In this document: positions 28,593 through 38,158 of the stretch, one piece after another
Layout of the letters: every line of letters begins with the position of its first letter
Position numbering within the stretch: position 1 is the first letter of the stretch
Assembly (NCBI RefSeq): GCF_017876545.1
Contig: NZ_JAGIOD010000001.1
Span: 2,542,001 to 2,606,000 of the forward strand
From: Brachybacterium sacelli
GTDB lineage: Bacteria > Actinomycetota > Actinomycetes > Actinomycetales > Dermabacteraceae
DNA: 64,000 nt
Reading direction: 5' to 3'
Notes under the pieces: generated by a model
Seen by the model: only the letters and a program-made list of their open reading frames with translations
Databases searched by the model: none
Told to the model about the DNA's origin: nothing
Position numbers and translations under genes: made by a program

Positions 28593-29228
28593 TCAGAAGC
28601 GGGTGATGTCCCCGGCGCCCTCGCGGGCGATCTCCAGCTCCCCGGTCGAGAGATCCACGACCGTCGTCGGCTCGATGCCGACCTCCCCGGAATCGATGAT
28701 CACGTCGACCTGCTCGCCGAGGAGGTCCTGGACCACCCAGCCCTCCGAGGGCGGGTCCTCCTGACCGGGCAGCAGCAGCGTCGAGGAGACGATCGGCTCG
28801 CCGAGGGTCTCCACCAGCGCGTGGGCGACCCGATGGTCGGGGATCCGCACGCCCACGGTGTGCTTCTTGGGGTGCGCCATCCTGCGCGGTACCTCCTTGG
28901 TGGCCGGCAGGATGAACGTGTACGGCCCCGGGGTGGCGCTCTTGACCAGGCGGAACGTCGGATTCGAGACGATCACGAACTGTCCCAGCTGGGCGAAGTC
29001 CGCGCACACCAGGGTGAAGTGATGGTTCTTGTCGACCTGGCGGATGCGACGGATCCGCTCGAGCCCCTCGGCGGCTCCCAGGGAGCAGCCCAGGGCGTAG
29101 CAGGAGTCGGTCGGGTACGCGATCAGACCGCCGTCACGGAGCACGTCGACGGCCTGGTCGACGAGACGCTGCTGCGGGTCGACAGGGTGGATGTCGAGGT
29201 AGCGGGCACGCGGTGAGGATCTGGCCAT
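28593..29228 (-). CDS. YciO/Sua5/YrdC-family protein (threonylcarbamoyl-AMP synthase-like)
   Basis: The protein has the double-stranded RNA/nucleotide-binding YrdC fold, which in TsaC makes threonylcarbamoyl-AMP for tRNA t6A. The blocks LRDGGLIAYPTDSCYALGC, IRRIRQVDKNHHFTLVC and VGVRIPDHRVAHALVETLGEPIVSSTLLLPG are characteristic. The PTDSCYALGC and HHFTLVC variants place it in the YciO branch, whose role is less certain than TsaC. It has 211 residues. ATG 29228 is chosen because TAGCAT lies 5 nt upstream. Confidence 0.87.
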   Translation of the reverse strand: MARSSPRARYLDIHPVDPQQRLVDQAVDVLRDGGLIAYPTDSCYALGCSLGAAEGLERIRRIRQVDKNHHFTLVCADFAQLGQFVIVSNPTFRLVKSATPGPYTFILPATKEVPRRMAHPKKHTVGVRIPDHRVAHALVETLGEPIVSSTLLLPGQEDPPSEGWVVQDLLGEQVDVIIDSGEVGIEPTTVVDLSTGELEIAREGAGDITRF

Positions 29229-29233
29229 GCTCG

Positions 29234-29239
29234 ATGCTA
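29234..29239 (-). promoter_or_regulatory. -10 box TAGCAT, leaderless YciO-type gene
   Basis: TAGCAT on the minus strand ends 5 nt before ATG 29228. Confidence 0.4.
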
Positions 29240-29279
29240 CGTCTCGGGATGCTGTGGACGCCATGAGGGCGCCGGCCTC

Positions 29280-29645
29280 TCAGGCGACGACGACGAACTC
29301 GCGGCCGATCCACTTGGTGCGACGCAGCCGCAGCACGGCGGAGACGGGCAGCGGTCCCTTGATGTGCGGATAACCGCGCCCCGCACCGTCGGAGTCGGCC
29401 TCGATGTCCACCGCGACCCCGGCCGCCTCGACCCGGGCCACGTCGATCTCGAGGATGACGAGGTCCGCCGGCCGGTCGGGGTAGACGCGTTTGGCGACCA
29501 TCGAGACCTGCTCGGGCCAGGAGGCGTGGATGTATCCCACGTCGGCGAGCTCCCGATCCCGGGTGGCCCGGGTGTAGGAGCCCTCCCGGACCGCCGCCTC
29601 CCAGGCGGACAGTTCGGTGATGTGCCAGATCAGGGGCGCGGGCAT
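29280..29645 (-). CDS. DUF952-domain protein
   Basis: The protein has 121 residues and resembles the DUF952 family, small proteins with an HI motif that are sometimes linked to ADP-ribosylation-like folds but without assigned function. Visible pieces are IWHITELSAWEAAVREGSYTR at the N-terminus, GYIHASWPEQV (the family HAS/HCS motif, about residues 38-48), LVILEIDVARV, and YPHIKGPLPVSAV near the end. ATG 29645 sits 7 nt after TACACT. It is 24 bp from the divergent GNAT gene and shares its promoter. Confidence 0.8.
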   Translation of the reverse strand: MPAPLIWHITELSAWEAAVREGSYTRATRDRELADVGYIHASWPEQVSMVAKRVYPDRPADLVILEIDVARVEAAGVAVDIEADSDGAGRGYPHIKGPLPVSAVLRLRRTKWIGREFVVVA

Positions 29646-29652
29646 GAGCGGC

Positions 29653-29662
29653 AGTGTACCGT
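29653..29662. promoter_or_regulatory. Overlapping divergent -10 boxes (bidirectional promoter)
   Basis: On the minus strand TACACT (29658-29653) lies 7 nt from ATG 29645. On the plus strand TACCGT (29657-29662) lies 7 nt from ATG 29670. The boxes share the central TA pair of bases, so one 10-bp core can drive two leaderless genes. Confidence 0.5.
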
Positions 29663-29669
29663 GACCGGC

Positions 29670-30032
29670 ATGGATGAGAGCTCCGCCGGGCCGGGCGCGG
29701 TGCGCCTGGTCCACGACGACGACCGTGAACGCTACGAGGCCCTCGAGGGCGCCGAGGTGGTCGGTGTCCTCTACTACGGCGACGAGACGCCGGCGGCCGG
29801 GGCCGGCGTGGCGAGCACCACGGTGCGCGACCTCCGCTCGACCGTGGTGGCGCCGGAGCGCTCGGGCCGCGGTGTCGGCACCGCACTGGTCCGCTTCGCC
29901 CTGGAGGACGCCCGCGACCGCGGCCTCCGGGTGCGGGCCACCTGCTGGTTCGCCCGGGGCATCCTCGAGCGTCCCGAGCACGCCGACCTGCGCGAGGATC
30001 CCGCCGAGGACGAGGGGAGGGCGACCCGATGA
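29670..30032 (+). CDS. GNAT-family acetyltransferase (small)
   Basis: This is a 120-residue GCN5-related acetyltransferase, reduced to the acetyl-CoA core. It includes VGVLYYGDETPAAGAGVASTTV, then LRSTVVAPERSGRGVGTALVRFALEDARDRGLRV with the RxGxG-type pyrophosphate loop (RSGRGVG, about residues 66-72), and CWFARGILERPEHADL. It resembles the YidJ/Gcn5 group that includes DUF1971-like N-acetyltransferases; the substrate is unknown. The stop overlaps the phosphatase start in ATGA, so it heads a four-gene operon. Confidence 0.8.
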   Translation: MDESSAGPGAVRLVHDDDRERYEALEGAEVVGVLYYGDETPAAGAGVASTTVRDLRSTVVAPERSGRGVGTALVRFALEDARDRGLRVRATCWFARGILERPEHADLREDPAEDEGRATR

Positions 30033-30535
30033 CCTATCGCATCCTCACGGTCTGCACCGGGAACATCTGCCGCTCGCCGATGGCCGAGTACATCCTGCGC
30101 GAGGCCCTGGAGCGCGCCGGGCTCGGCGAACAGGTCGAGGTCGCGTCCGTCGGCACCACCCGCGAGGAGGTCGGCAATCCGATCGACCCGCGCGCCGGGG
30201 CGCTCCTGCGCTCCCATGGTCTCGACCCCTCCGCGCATCGTGCCCGGCACCTGAGCGCCGCCGACCTGCACGAGGCCGATCTCGTGCTCGCCCTGGACCA
30301 CGACCACGTCCGCCCGCTGCACCGCCTCGGCGGACGGGAGCTCGCCGGCCGGCTGCACATGGTGCGAGACTTCGCCCCCGAACCGGTCGAGGACACCGGT
30401 ATCCGCGATCCCTGGTGGGGTGACGAGAGCGGCTTCGATCTGGCCTGGGACCAGATCAGCGAGGCCGTCCCCGGGATCATCCAGCACGTACGCGCCGCGC
30501 TGGAGAGCCGCGGACGGGCCGGGGCACGTCCATGA
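30029..30535 (+). CDS. Low-molecular-weight protein-tyrosine phosphatase
   Basis: Dephosphorylates tyrosine residues, or arsenate in some relatives. The catalytic P-loop is CTGNICRS (Cys9-x5-Arg15). The general-acid region is DPWWGDESGFDLAWDQI (about residues 130-146). The rest matches LMW-PTPs such as PtpA: ASVGTTREEVGNPIDPRAGALLRSHGLD. At 168 residues it is full length. Its start overlaps the GNAT stop and its end overlaps the amidase start, in a tightly coupled operon. No tyrosine kinase gene is nearby. Confidence 0.93.
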   Translation: MTYRILTVCTGNICRSPMAEYILREALERAGLGEQVEVASVGTTREEVGNPIDPRAGALLRSHGLDPSAHRARHLSAADLHEADLVLALDHDHVRPLHRLGGRELAGRLHMVRDFAPEPVEDTGIRDPWWGDESGFDLAWDQISEAVPGIIQHVRAALESRGRAGARP

Positions 30536-31989
30536 CCGGGCCGACGACTCCCGGGGACCGCGGCGCCCTGGCGACCGCCGCCGCCCTCCGCACCGGAGAG
30601 ATCGATGCCCTCGACCTCACCGAGCGGACCCTCGAGGCGGCCCGCATCGCGGGCGCCGAGGTCGGCGCCTTCGCCCACCTCCTCGAGGAGCTCTCCGGTC
30701 AGCAAGCGCACCACGCCGCCGAGTCCCTGACCGCGGCCCGGCGCGCGGGGGAGCTCGAGGCGCTCGCCGCCCGCTCCCCGCTGCTGGGGGTGCCGATGCC
30801 GATCAAGGACCTCACCCAGATCGCCGGGCAGCCCATTGAAGCCGGAAGTCTCGCGCTGCGGGGGAACATCGCGCAGGTCACCGATGGCGTGGCCCAGCGG
30901 ATCCTGGAGGCCGGCACCGTGACCATCGGCAAGACCACCACCCCCGAGTTCGGCATGCCCTGCTACACCGAGCCCGCTACCGGTGCTCCGGCCCGTACTC
31001 CCTGGGATCTGCGGCGCACCGCCGGCGGGTCCAGCGGGGGCGCCGGGGCGGCGGTCTCGCGGGGCATCGTGCCCCTCGCGCACGGTTCCGACGGGGGAGG
31101 GTCGGTCCGGATCCCCGCGGCCTGCTGCGGGGTCCTCGGGCTGAAGCCCTCCCGCGGACTGGTCTCGGTCGGTCCGTACTCCACCGAGGGGATGGGCCTG
31201 GTGACCGACGGCGTGCTCGCTCGCAGCGTGCGCGACGTCGCCGTGGGCCTCGATCTGCTGGCCGGTGGTCGGCCCGGGGACTTCATGCCCCTGCCGCGCC
31301 GTGCCTCCCGCTACCTCGACGCCATCGAGCAGCCCTCGGGGCCCCTGCGGATCGGCGTGCTCGAGGAACCGCTCGCGGCGGAGACCACGGTCCACCCCGC
31401 CGCCCTGCGCGGACTCGAGCGCGCCGTGGAGACGCTGACCGGACTGGGCCACAGCGCTGAGGCGATCCCCGCCCCCTTCACCGCCGAGGACTGGACGGCC
31501 TTCATGCCGCTGTGGACCGTCGGCGCCGCCACCCTCGAGCTCAGCGGGCCGCAGGAGGAGCAGCTGCTCGAGCTCACCCGCTGGCTGCGGGAGCGAGGCC
31601 GCACCTACAGCGGCGTCGACCTCGCCCTGGCCCTGGGCGGGGTGCAGACCCTGGCCCGCCGCACCGCGGAGGCCTTCGCCCCCTTCGACGCGGTGCTCAC
31701 CCCCGCCCTGTCCGGCCCGCCGGCCCTCCCCGGGCAGCTGCAGCTGGCCGACGGCGCCGCCGACTTCGATGCCCAGCGGGAGTTCACCCCATGGACCAGC
31801 ACGTGGAACATGACCGGCGACGCCGCGCTGTCCGTGCCGATCCATCGCGAGCAGGTCGACGGGATCGAACTGCCCTTCGGCGTGCAGCTGGGAGCGACCC
31901 GCCGCGGCGACGAGGCGCTGCTGCTGCAGCTGGCCGCCCAGCTCGAGCAGCACGACCCCTGGCCGCTGGTGCGTGAGCCGGCCCTATGA
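30532..31989 (+). CDS. Amidase (amidase-signature family)
   Basis: This 485-residue amide hydrolase has the Ser-cisSer-Lys triad. The catalytic lysine is in GVPMPIKDLTQIAG (about residue 90), the Gly/Ser signature is TAGGSSGGAGAAVS (about residues 160-173), and the nucleophile Ser is in GSDGGGSVRIPAACCGVLGLKPSRG. The substrate could range from aryl amides to glutamine-tRNA-like substrates, but it is not a GatA in an operon with gatB/gatC here. Its ATG overlaps the phosphatase stop (ATGA), and its own stop overlaps the S4 gene start the same way. Confidence 0.9.
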   Translation: MTGPTTPGDRGALATAAALRTGEIDALDLTERTLEAARIAGAEVGAFAHLLEELSGQQAHHAAESLTAARRAGELEALAARSPLLGVPMPIKDLTQIAGQPIEAGSLALRGNIAQVTDGVAQRILEAGTVTIGKTTTPEFGMPCYTEPATGAPARTPWDLRRTAGGSSGGAGAAVSRGIVPLAHGSDGGGSVRIPAACCGVLGLKPSRGLVSVGPYSTEGMGLVTDGVLARSVRDVAVGLDLLAGGRPGDFMPLPRRASRYLDAIEQPSGPLRIGVLEEPLAAETTVHPAALRGLERAVETLTGLGHSAEAIPAPFTAEDWTAFMPLWTVGAATLELSGPQEEQLLELTRWLRERGRTYSGVDLALALGGVQTLARRTAEAFAPFDAVLTPALSGPPALPGQLQLADGAADFDAQREFTPWTSTWNMTGDAALSVPIHREQVDGIELPFGVQLGATRRGDEALLLQLAAQLEQHDPWPLVREPAL

Positions 31990-32399
31990 CCCCGCCCGCC
32001 GTGGCGCCCGAGACCGCCGGCCCGCAGTCCGTGCGGCTGGACGTGTGGCTGTGGAGTGCGCGGCTGCAGCCCACCCGCTCCGCGGCCACCGCCGCCTGCC
32101 GTGCCGGCCACGTGCGGCGTAACGGGGAGCCGACCAAGGCAGCGCAGCGGATCGTCGTCGGCGACGAGCTGCGCCTGCGCTCGCCGGGTCGCGAACGGAT
32201 CGTGGTCGTCACCAGGATCCTCACCACCCGGGTGGGATACCCGGTCGCGCGGGAGGCCTACGAGGACCACAGCCCGGAGCCACCGCTGCAGCTCGCCGCC
32301 GCGCCCCCGCGCCGTGAGCGCGGCACCGGGCGCCCCACCAAGCGGGAGCGGCGGGCCTTCGACCGCTTGCGAGGACGGGATGAGGACCCGCGCCACTGA
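31986..32399 (+). CDS. S4-domain RNA-binding protein (Hsp15/HslR type)
   Basis: This small (137-residue) RNA-binding protein has an N-terminal S4 domain (about residues 15-80: SVRLDVWLWSARLQPTRSAATAACRAGHVRRNGEPTKAAQRIVVGDELRL). It ends in a basic tail. In Escherichia coli the HslR/Hsp15 relative binds stalled 50S subunits with nascent peptide after heat shock. No catalytic pseudouridine-synthase domain follows the S4 part. Last gene of the GNAT-phosphatase-amidase-S4 operon; ATG overlaps the amidase stop by 4 nt. Confidence 0.88.
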   Translation: MTPPAVAPETAGPQSVRLDVWLWSARLQPTRSAATAACRAGHVRRNGEPTKAAQRIVVGDELRLRSPGRERIVVVTRILTTRVGYPVAREAYEDHSPEPPLQLAAAPPRRERGTGRPTKRERRAFDRLRGRDEDPRH

Positions 32400-32431
32400 G
32401 CGCGGCCGCGAGGTCCCAGGGCGTCGAGAAC

Positions 32432-32469
32432 GCACGACGGCCCGGGGCCGCTACCCCGGGCCGTCGTGC
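32432..32469 (+). terminator. Terminator between the S4 gene and the PrsW-like gene
   Basis: Sixteen-bp perfect arms, GCACGACGGCCCGGGG at 32432-32447 and its complement at 32454-32469, with a 6-nt loop. It lies between convergent genes and can serve both. Confidence 0.75.
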
Positions 32470-32480
32470 CGAGCCGCCGC

Positions 32481-33878
32481 TCAGCGGGTGTGGGAGAGCA
32501 GCTCCTGACGGTTGCTGGTCAGTCGCCCCAGCAGATGCGTCTCGGTGGAGGTGACCTTGGGATTCGCACCGTCGGCCAGCAGTCTCTGGCGGATCGAGGC
32601 GAGATCCGCGCTCTCGCGGATGAATCTCTTCATCACGGGTTTGGCGCCGATCTGGTTCGCCCAGCGCTTGCCCTCGCGCCGTCCCTTCCAGGTCGCGAGC
32701 ATGTCGACCTCCTCGTGGGTGAGCCAGCCCTGATTGGCGTAATCGCCCAGCCGCACTCGGGTCAGTCGTGACTCGTCCCAGATCAGTGCGACGATCACGC
32801 CCATCCACAGCAGGGAGAGGACCGCCTCGAGGCCGAAGAGCACGATCGTGAACAGCAGACCGCCCCCGACAGTGGCGCCCAGGTTCCACATCCCGTGCAG
32901 CAGCATGCCGGGGATCAGTGCGGGGATGAACACCAGGAAGCCCATGGCGGTGCCCCACTTGCGGGCCACGAAGCCGACCAGGATGCCGGTGGCGGAGGTG
33001 TAGATCGCGTGGCCGAAGATGTTCAGCACACCGCGCATGATGAACATGACCAGCACGCCGGCACCCCCGGCCTCCTCGAGCCCGCGGGTGTAGTAGATGA
33101 TGTTCTCGGTGAAGGCGAATCCTCCGCCGATCAAGGAGCCGTAGATCAGCCCGTCCAGCGGTCCGTTGAAGTACCGCCGGGCCAACACCATCAGCAGCAG
33201 CAGGCCCAGGCCCTTGGTGGTCTCCTCGACCAGCGGAGCACTGATCACCGGCCCGACGAAGGCCACCGCGACCTCGCTCCCGGTGACGATCCACGTCAGC
33301 CAGGAGTTGAAGGAGTTGATCCAGTAACTGGAGAAGGCGGCGATGGCGGCGCCCCAGAACACGGCGATGACCAACAGCGGGAACGGCTGCGGATCCCACC
33401 GGTCCGCCAGTGTCATCACCAGCGCGATCACGACCAGCGAGAACGAGGCGATGAAGGCGGTGACCGGCCACCAGACGGGGTTGGCGCTGGAGGTGGTGAC
33501 GAACAGCAGGAAGAAGAAGCCCAGCACCAGCAGCAGGGCGATGCCCAGGACCACGGCCGCGATCCAGACCAGGATGCTCACCGTCGGGAGCTTGGAGCCG
33601 TGCTGGGCGACCTCCTGGACCCGACGCATCTGCGTGGACCAGGCCGACTGCGGCTGCGCCTGCTCCGGCCGCTGGATCTGCGCGGGGGCGTAGCGGGCCG
33701 CGGTGAGCCCGGAGGCCGGGCGCACGGAGGTGTCGTAGGCGCGCGGGTTGCCGTAGTCGACGTACCGGGGGTCGGACTGGAAGGACGGGGAGGCCGGGGC
33801 GGAGGAGGGGGCGCCGGGACGTGGTCGCCCGTTGGGCATGTACTGGCCACCGGGCGGCTGGTACGGGGTCTGTGACAT
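32481..33878 (-). CDS. PrsW-family intramembrane metalloprotease
   Basis: This is a predicted multi-pass membrane protease of the Bacillus PrsW type, which cleaves the anti-sigma factor RsiW. A long Pro/Gln-rich cytoplasmic N-terminus (about 100 residues, with MSQTPYQPPGGQ) precedes about eight helices. The catalytic glutamates are in SAPLVEETTKGLGLLLL (EExxK), and further family residues are in GFAFTENIIYYTRG, HAIYTSATGILVG and LLHGMWNLGA. A soluble C-terminal part follows (about 400-465). The start ATG 33878 has GAGG upstream. A cognate anti-sigma factor is not recognised nearby. Confidence 0.87.
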   Translation of the reverse strand: MSQTPYQPPGGQYMPNGRPRPGAPSSAPASPSFQSDPRYVDYGNPRAYDTSVRPASGLTAARYAPAQIQRPEQAQPQSAWSTQMRRVQEVAQHGSKLPTVSILVWIAAVVLGIALLLVLGFFFLLFVTTSSANPVWWPVTAFIASFSLVVIALVMTLADRWDPQPFPLLVIAVFWGAAIAAFSSYWINSFNSWLTWIVTGSEVAVAFVGPVISAPLVEETTKGLGLLLLMVLARRYFNGPLDGLIYGSLIGGGFAFTENIIYYTRGLEEAGGAGVLVMFIMRGVLNIFGHAIYTSATGILVGFVARKWGTAMGFLVFIPALIPGMLLHGMWNLGATVGGGLLFTIVLFGLEAVLSLLWMGVIVALIWDESRLTRVRLGDYANQGWLTHEEVDMLATWKGRREGKRWANQIGAKPVMKRFIRESADLASIRQRLLADGANPKVTSTETHLLGRLTSNRQELLSHTR

Positions 33879-34061
33879 GAGGGCCTCGGATTCGGCTGCG
33901 GGAGACGGGGGTCAGGGAGGGAGCCCGGGGCGCGCCGACGTCTTTGCCCCCACACGCGACGGCGCCCTGGTCCCCTGCGATGCTACAGGGGCGCATCCTC
34001 ATCATCGCCGATCCGGGGAGGGCCTCGGCGCGGATGTGGACGGCCGCCCGACGTGCACAGA

Positions 34062-34082
34062 GTTGAGCGGAATAGACTCAAC
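34062..34082. promoter_or_regulatory. HAIR-type operator, predicted HspR site over the clpB promoter
   Basis: GTTGAGC, 7 nt, then ACTCAAC gives a 7-N7-7 inverted repeat. It matches the HspR-associated HAIR consensus (CTTGAGT-N7-ACTCAAG) at TTGAG and CTCAA with the exact spacing. It covers a TAGACT -10 box (34073-34078), so bound repressor would block clpB. hspR is in the same window. Confidence 0.75.
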
Positions 34083-34133
34083 CTTGGCTTCGTTGCATCC
34101 GACGAGACCACACAGACCCAGGGAAGGAGCATC

Positions 34134-36800
<2,667 letters not shown>

Positions 36801-36828
36801 GACCGCCGCGGGGCACGGGGCGCGGGCC

Positions 36829-37974
36829 TCACCCCTGCGGGTCCCACGGCATGGGCATGTAGCGGCGGCGGGCGTCGTACCACTGCTCCGTATCGGTGGC
36901 GGCCTCGAGGCGCCCTTCGAGCCGGGTGCTCACGGCCTCGCTGCGCTCCTGCACCGTTCGCAGCCCTTCCGCGGTTTCCGGGCTGATCGGAGCGATCGCA
37001 TCGGCGGTGTGCCCGGTCGTGTCGGCCAGGACCGCGGGGATGTGCGGGCCCTGGCCGGCCAGGGCGATCTCCGTGACGGCGCCCCGGTGGCGGTAGATGC
37101 CGCGCTCGCCGGCCCGCACGGCGCCCAGGACATCCCCGTGCCCGAGGGCGTCGGCCACCTCGGTGCTGGTCTGATGTCCGTTCGCCAGTACGTGCTCGAT
37201 GCCCTCGGTGACGTCGCCGACCAGGGAGTTCTCCCCGGCGACCAGCGAGGAGACGTCGTGGGGGACCCGCGCCAGGTCGACCAGCGGCACGAACTCCTCG
37301 TGGCCGTCGTCCACCAGAGCGGACTCGGCTCGATCCAGTCCTTCGCCGATCAGGTCGTGACCGTCCATCAAGGTCTGCGCCGCTGCCGTGTACCGGTTGG
37401 TGTTGTAGAACGTGCGGCGCCAGTCGTGGCCGTGGGCGAGAGCCTCCTCGGTGAAGCCGAACTCCTCGCCCTCGGGCAGCGAGCGGGACGGATCGATCGG
37501 TTCCTGACGAGAGAAGGGCCCGCCCATCCACGGCCCGGGGGCGCCCAGGCCCTCCGGCCAGGTGACGGTGGGCATGTCCTCGACGTCGAACGGCGCCCGG
37601 AAACCGATCTCGGGCCCGTCCTGAGGTCCCGTGGGGCGGAGGGGGCCCGTGAGCAGCGCGAGCCACGTGGCCTGCGCCGCCGCGACAGGGTCCTCACCTG
37701 CACCGCCCTCACTCTGTGAGGCGACGGTCTGCTGGGCAGATTCCTCCTGCAGCTGCTTCGCGCGGCCCCGCAGTTCGATGCAGAGGTCTGCGGCCTCGCC
37801 GGCGACGGCACCGGTGGCCTGCTGATGCACCATGGCATCCGGCCCGAACCAGGCGACCGCCGCGGAGGTCGCACGTATCCGCTCGATCGCTCCGCCGATC
37901 CGCTCGGCCCCGGCCAGGAGGCGCTCGGCCAGCGCGTCCAGGCTCTCGGTGTCGCATCCGCAGAAGGTGTTCAT
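36829..37974 (-). CDS. WXG100-like N-terminus protein of unknown function
   Basis: The 381-residue protein begins with an all-helical region containing WFG (residues 42-44) in AVAWFGPDAMVHQQ, which is the position of the WXG turn in ESX/type VII proteins. A Glu-rich helix (ELRGRAKQLQEESAQQ) follows. The rest is acidic, with Asp- and Pro-rich segments, and is not recognised. No signal peptide or membrane helix is evident. The start has TACGGT 6 nt upstream, so it is leaderless. Convergent with clpB, next to leuS. No ESX core genes are in the window, so secretion is a guess. Confidence 0.7.
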   Translation of the reverse strand: MNTFCGCDTESLDALAERLLAGAERIGGAIERIRATSAAVAWFGPDAMVHQQATGAVAGEAADLCIELRGRAKQLQEESAQQTVASQSEGGAGEDPVAAAQATWLALLTGPLRPTGPQDGPEIGFRAPFDVEDMPTVTWPEGLGAPGPWMGGPFSRQEPIDPSRSLPEGEEFGFTEEALAHGHDWRRTFYNTNRYTAAAQTLMDGHDLIGEGLDRAESALVDDGHEEFVPLVDLARVPHDVSSLVAGENSLVGDVTEGIEHVLANGHQTSTEVADALGHGDVLGAVRAGERGIYRHRGAVTEIALAGQGPHIPAVLADTTGHTADAIAPISPETAEGLRTVQERSEAVSTRLEGRLEAATDTEQWYDARRRYMPMPWDPQG

Positions 37975-37980
37975 GCGGTG

Positions 37981-37986
37981 ACCGTA
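37981..37986 (-). promoter_or_regulatory. -10 box TACGGT, leaderless WXG-like gene
   Basis: TACGGT on the minus strand ends 6 nt before ATG 37974. Confidence 0.45.
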
Positions 37987-38103
37987 GACAGAGCCGGATG
38001 CCCAGCGCCGGGGCCGGCCCCGGATTGTGGATGAACGCGGTGTGGGGAGGAAGGATCACGGTCGGCGGCCCGTGGCGCCTCGCGATTCAGCGCCCCGGCA
38101 GCA

Positions 38104-38138
38104 CGACGGCCCCGATCCCGCAGGGACCGGAGCCGTCG
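38104..38138 (-). terminator. Hairpin after leuS
   Basis: CGACGGC (38104-38110) pairs with GCCGTCG (38132-38138), and the inner bases extend the stem (CCGATCCC against GGGACCGG). It lies 20 nt beyond the leuS stop. Confidence 0.5.
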
Positions 38139-38158
38139 GGCGCGGCGCGGGCGTCGTC

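Noticed and set aside
34053..34133. Upstream in-frame start for clpB
   Set aside because: It would lie before the HAIR operator and -10 box; GTG 34134 has a strong ribosome site and begins the conserved N-domain.
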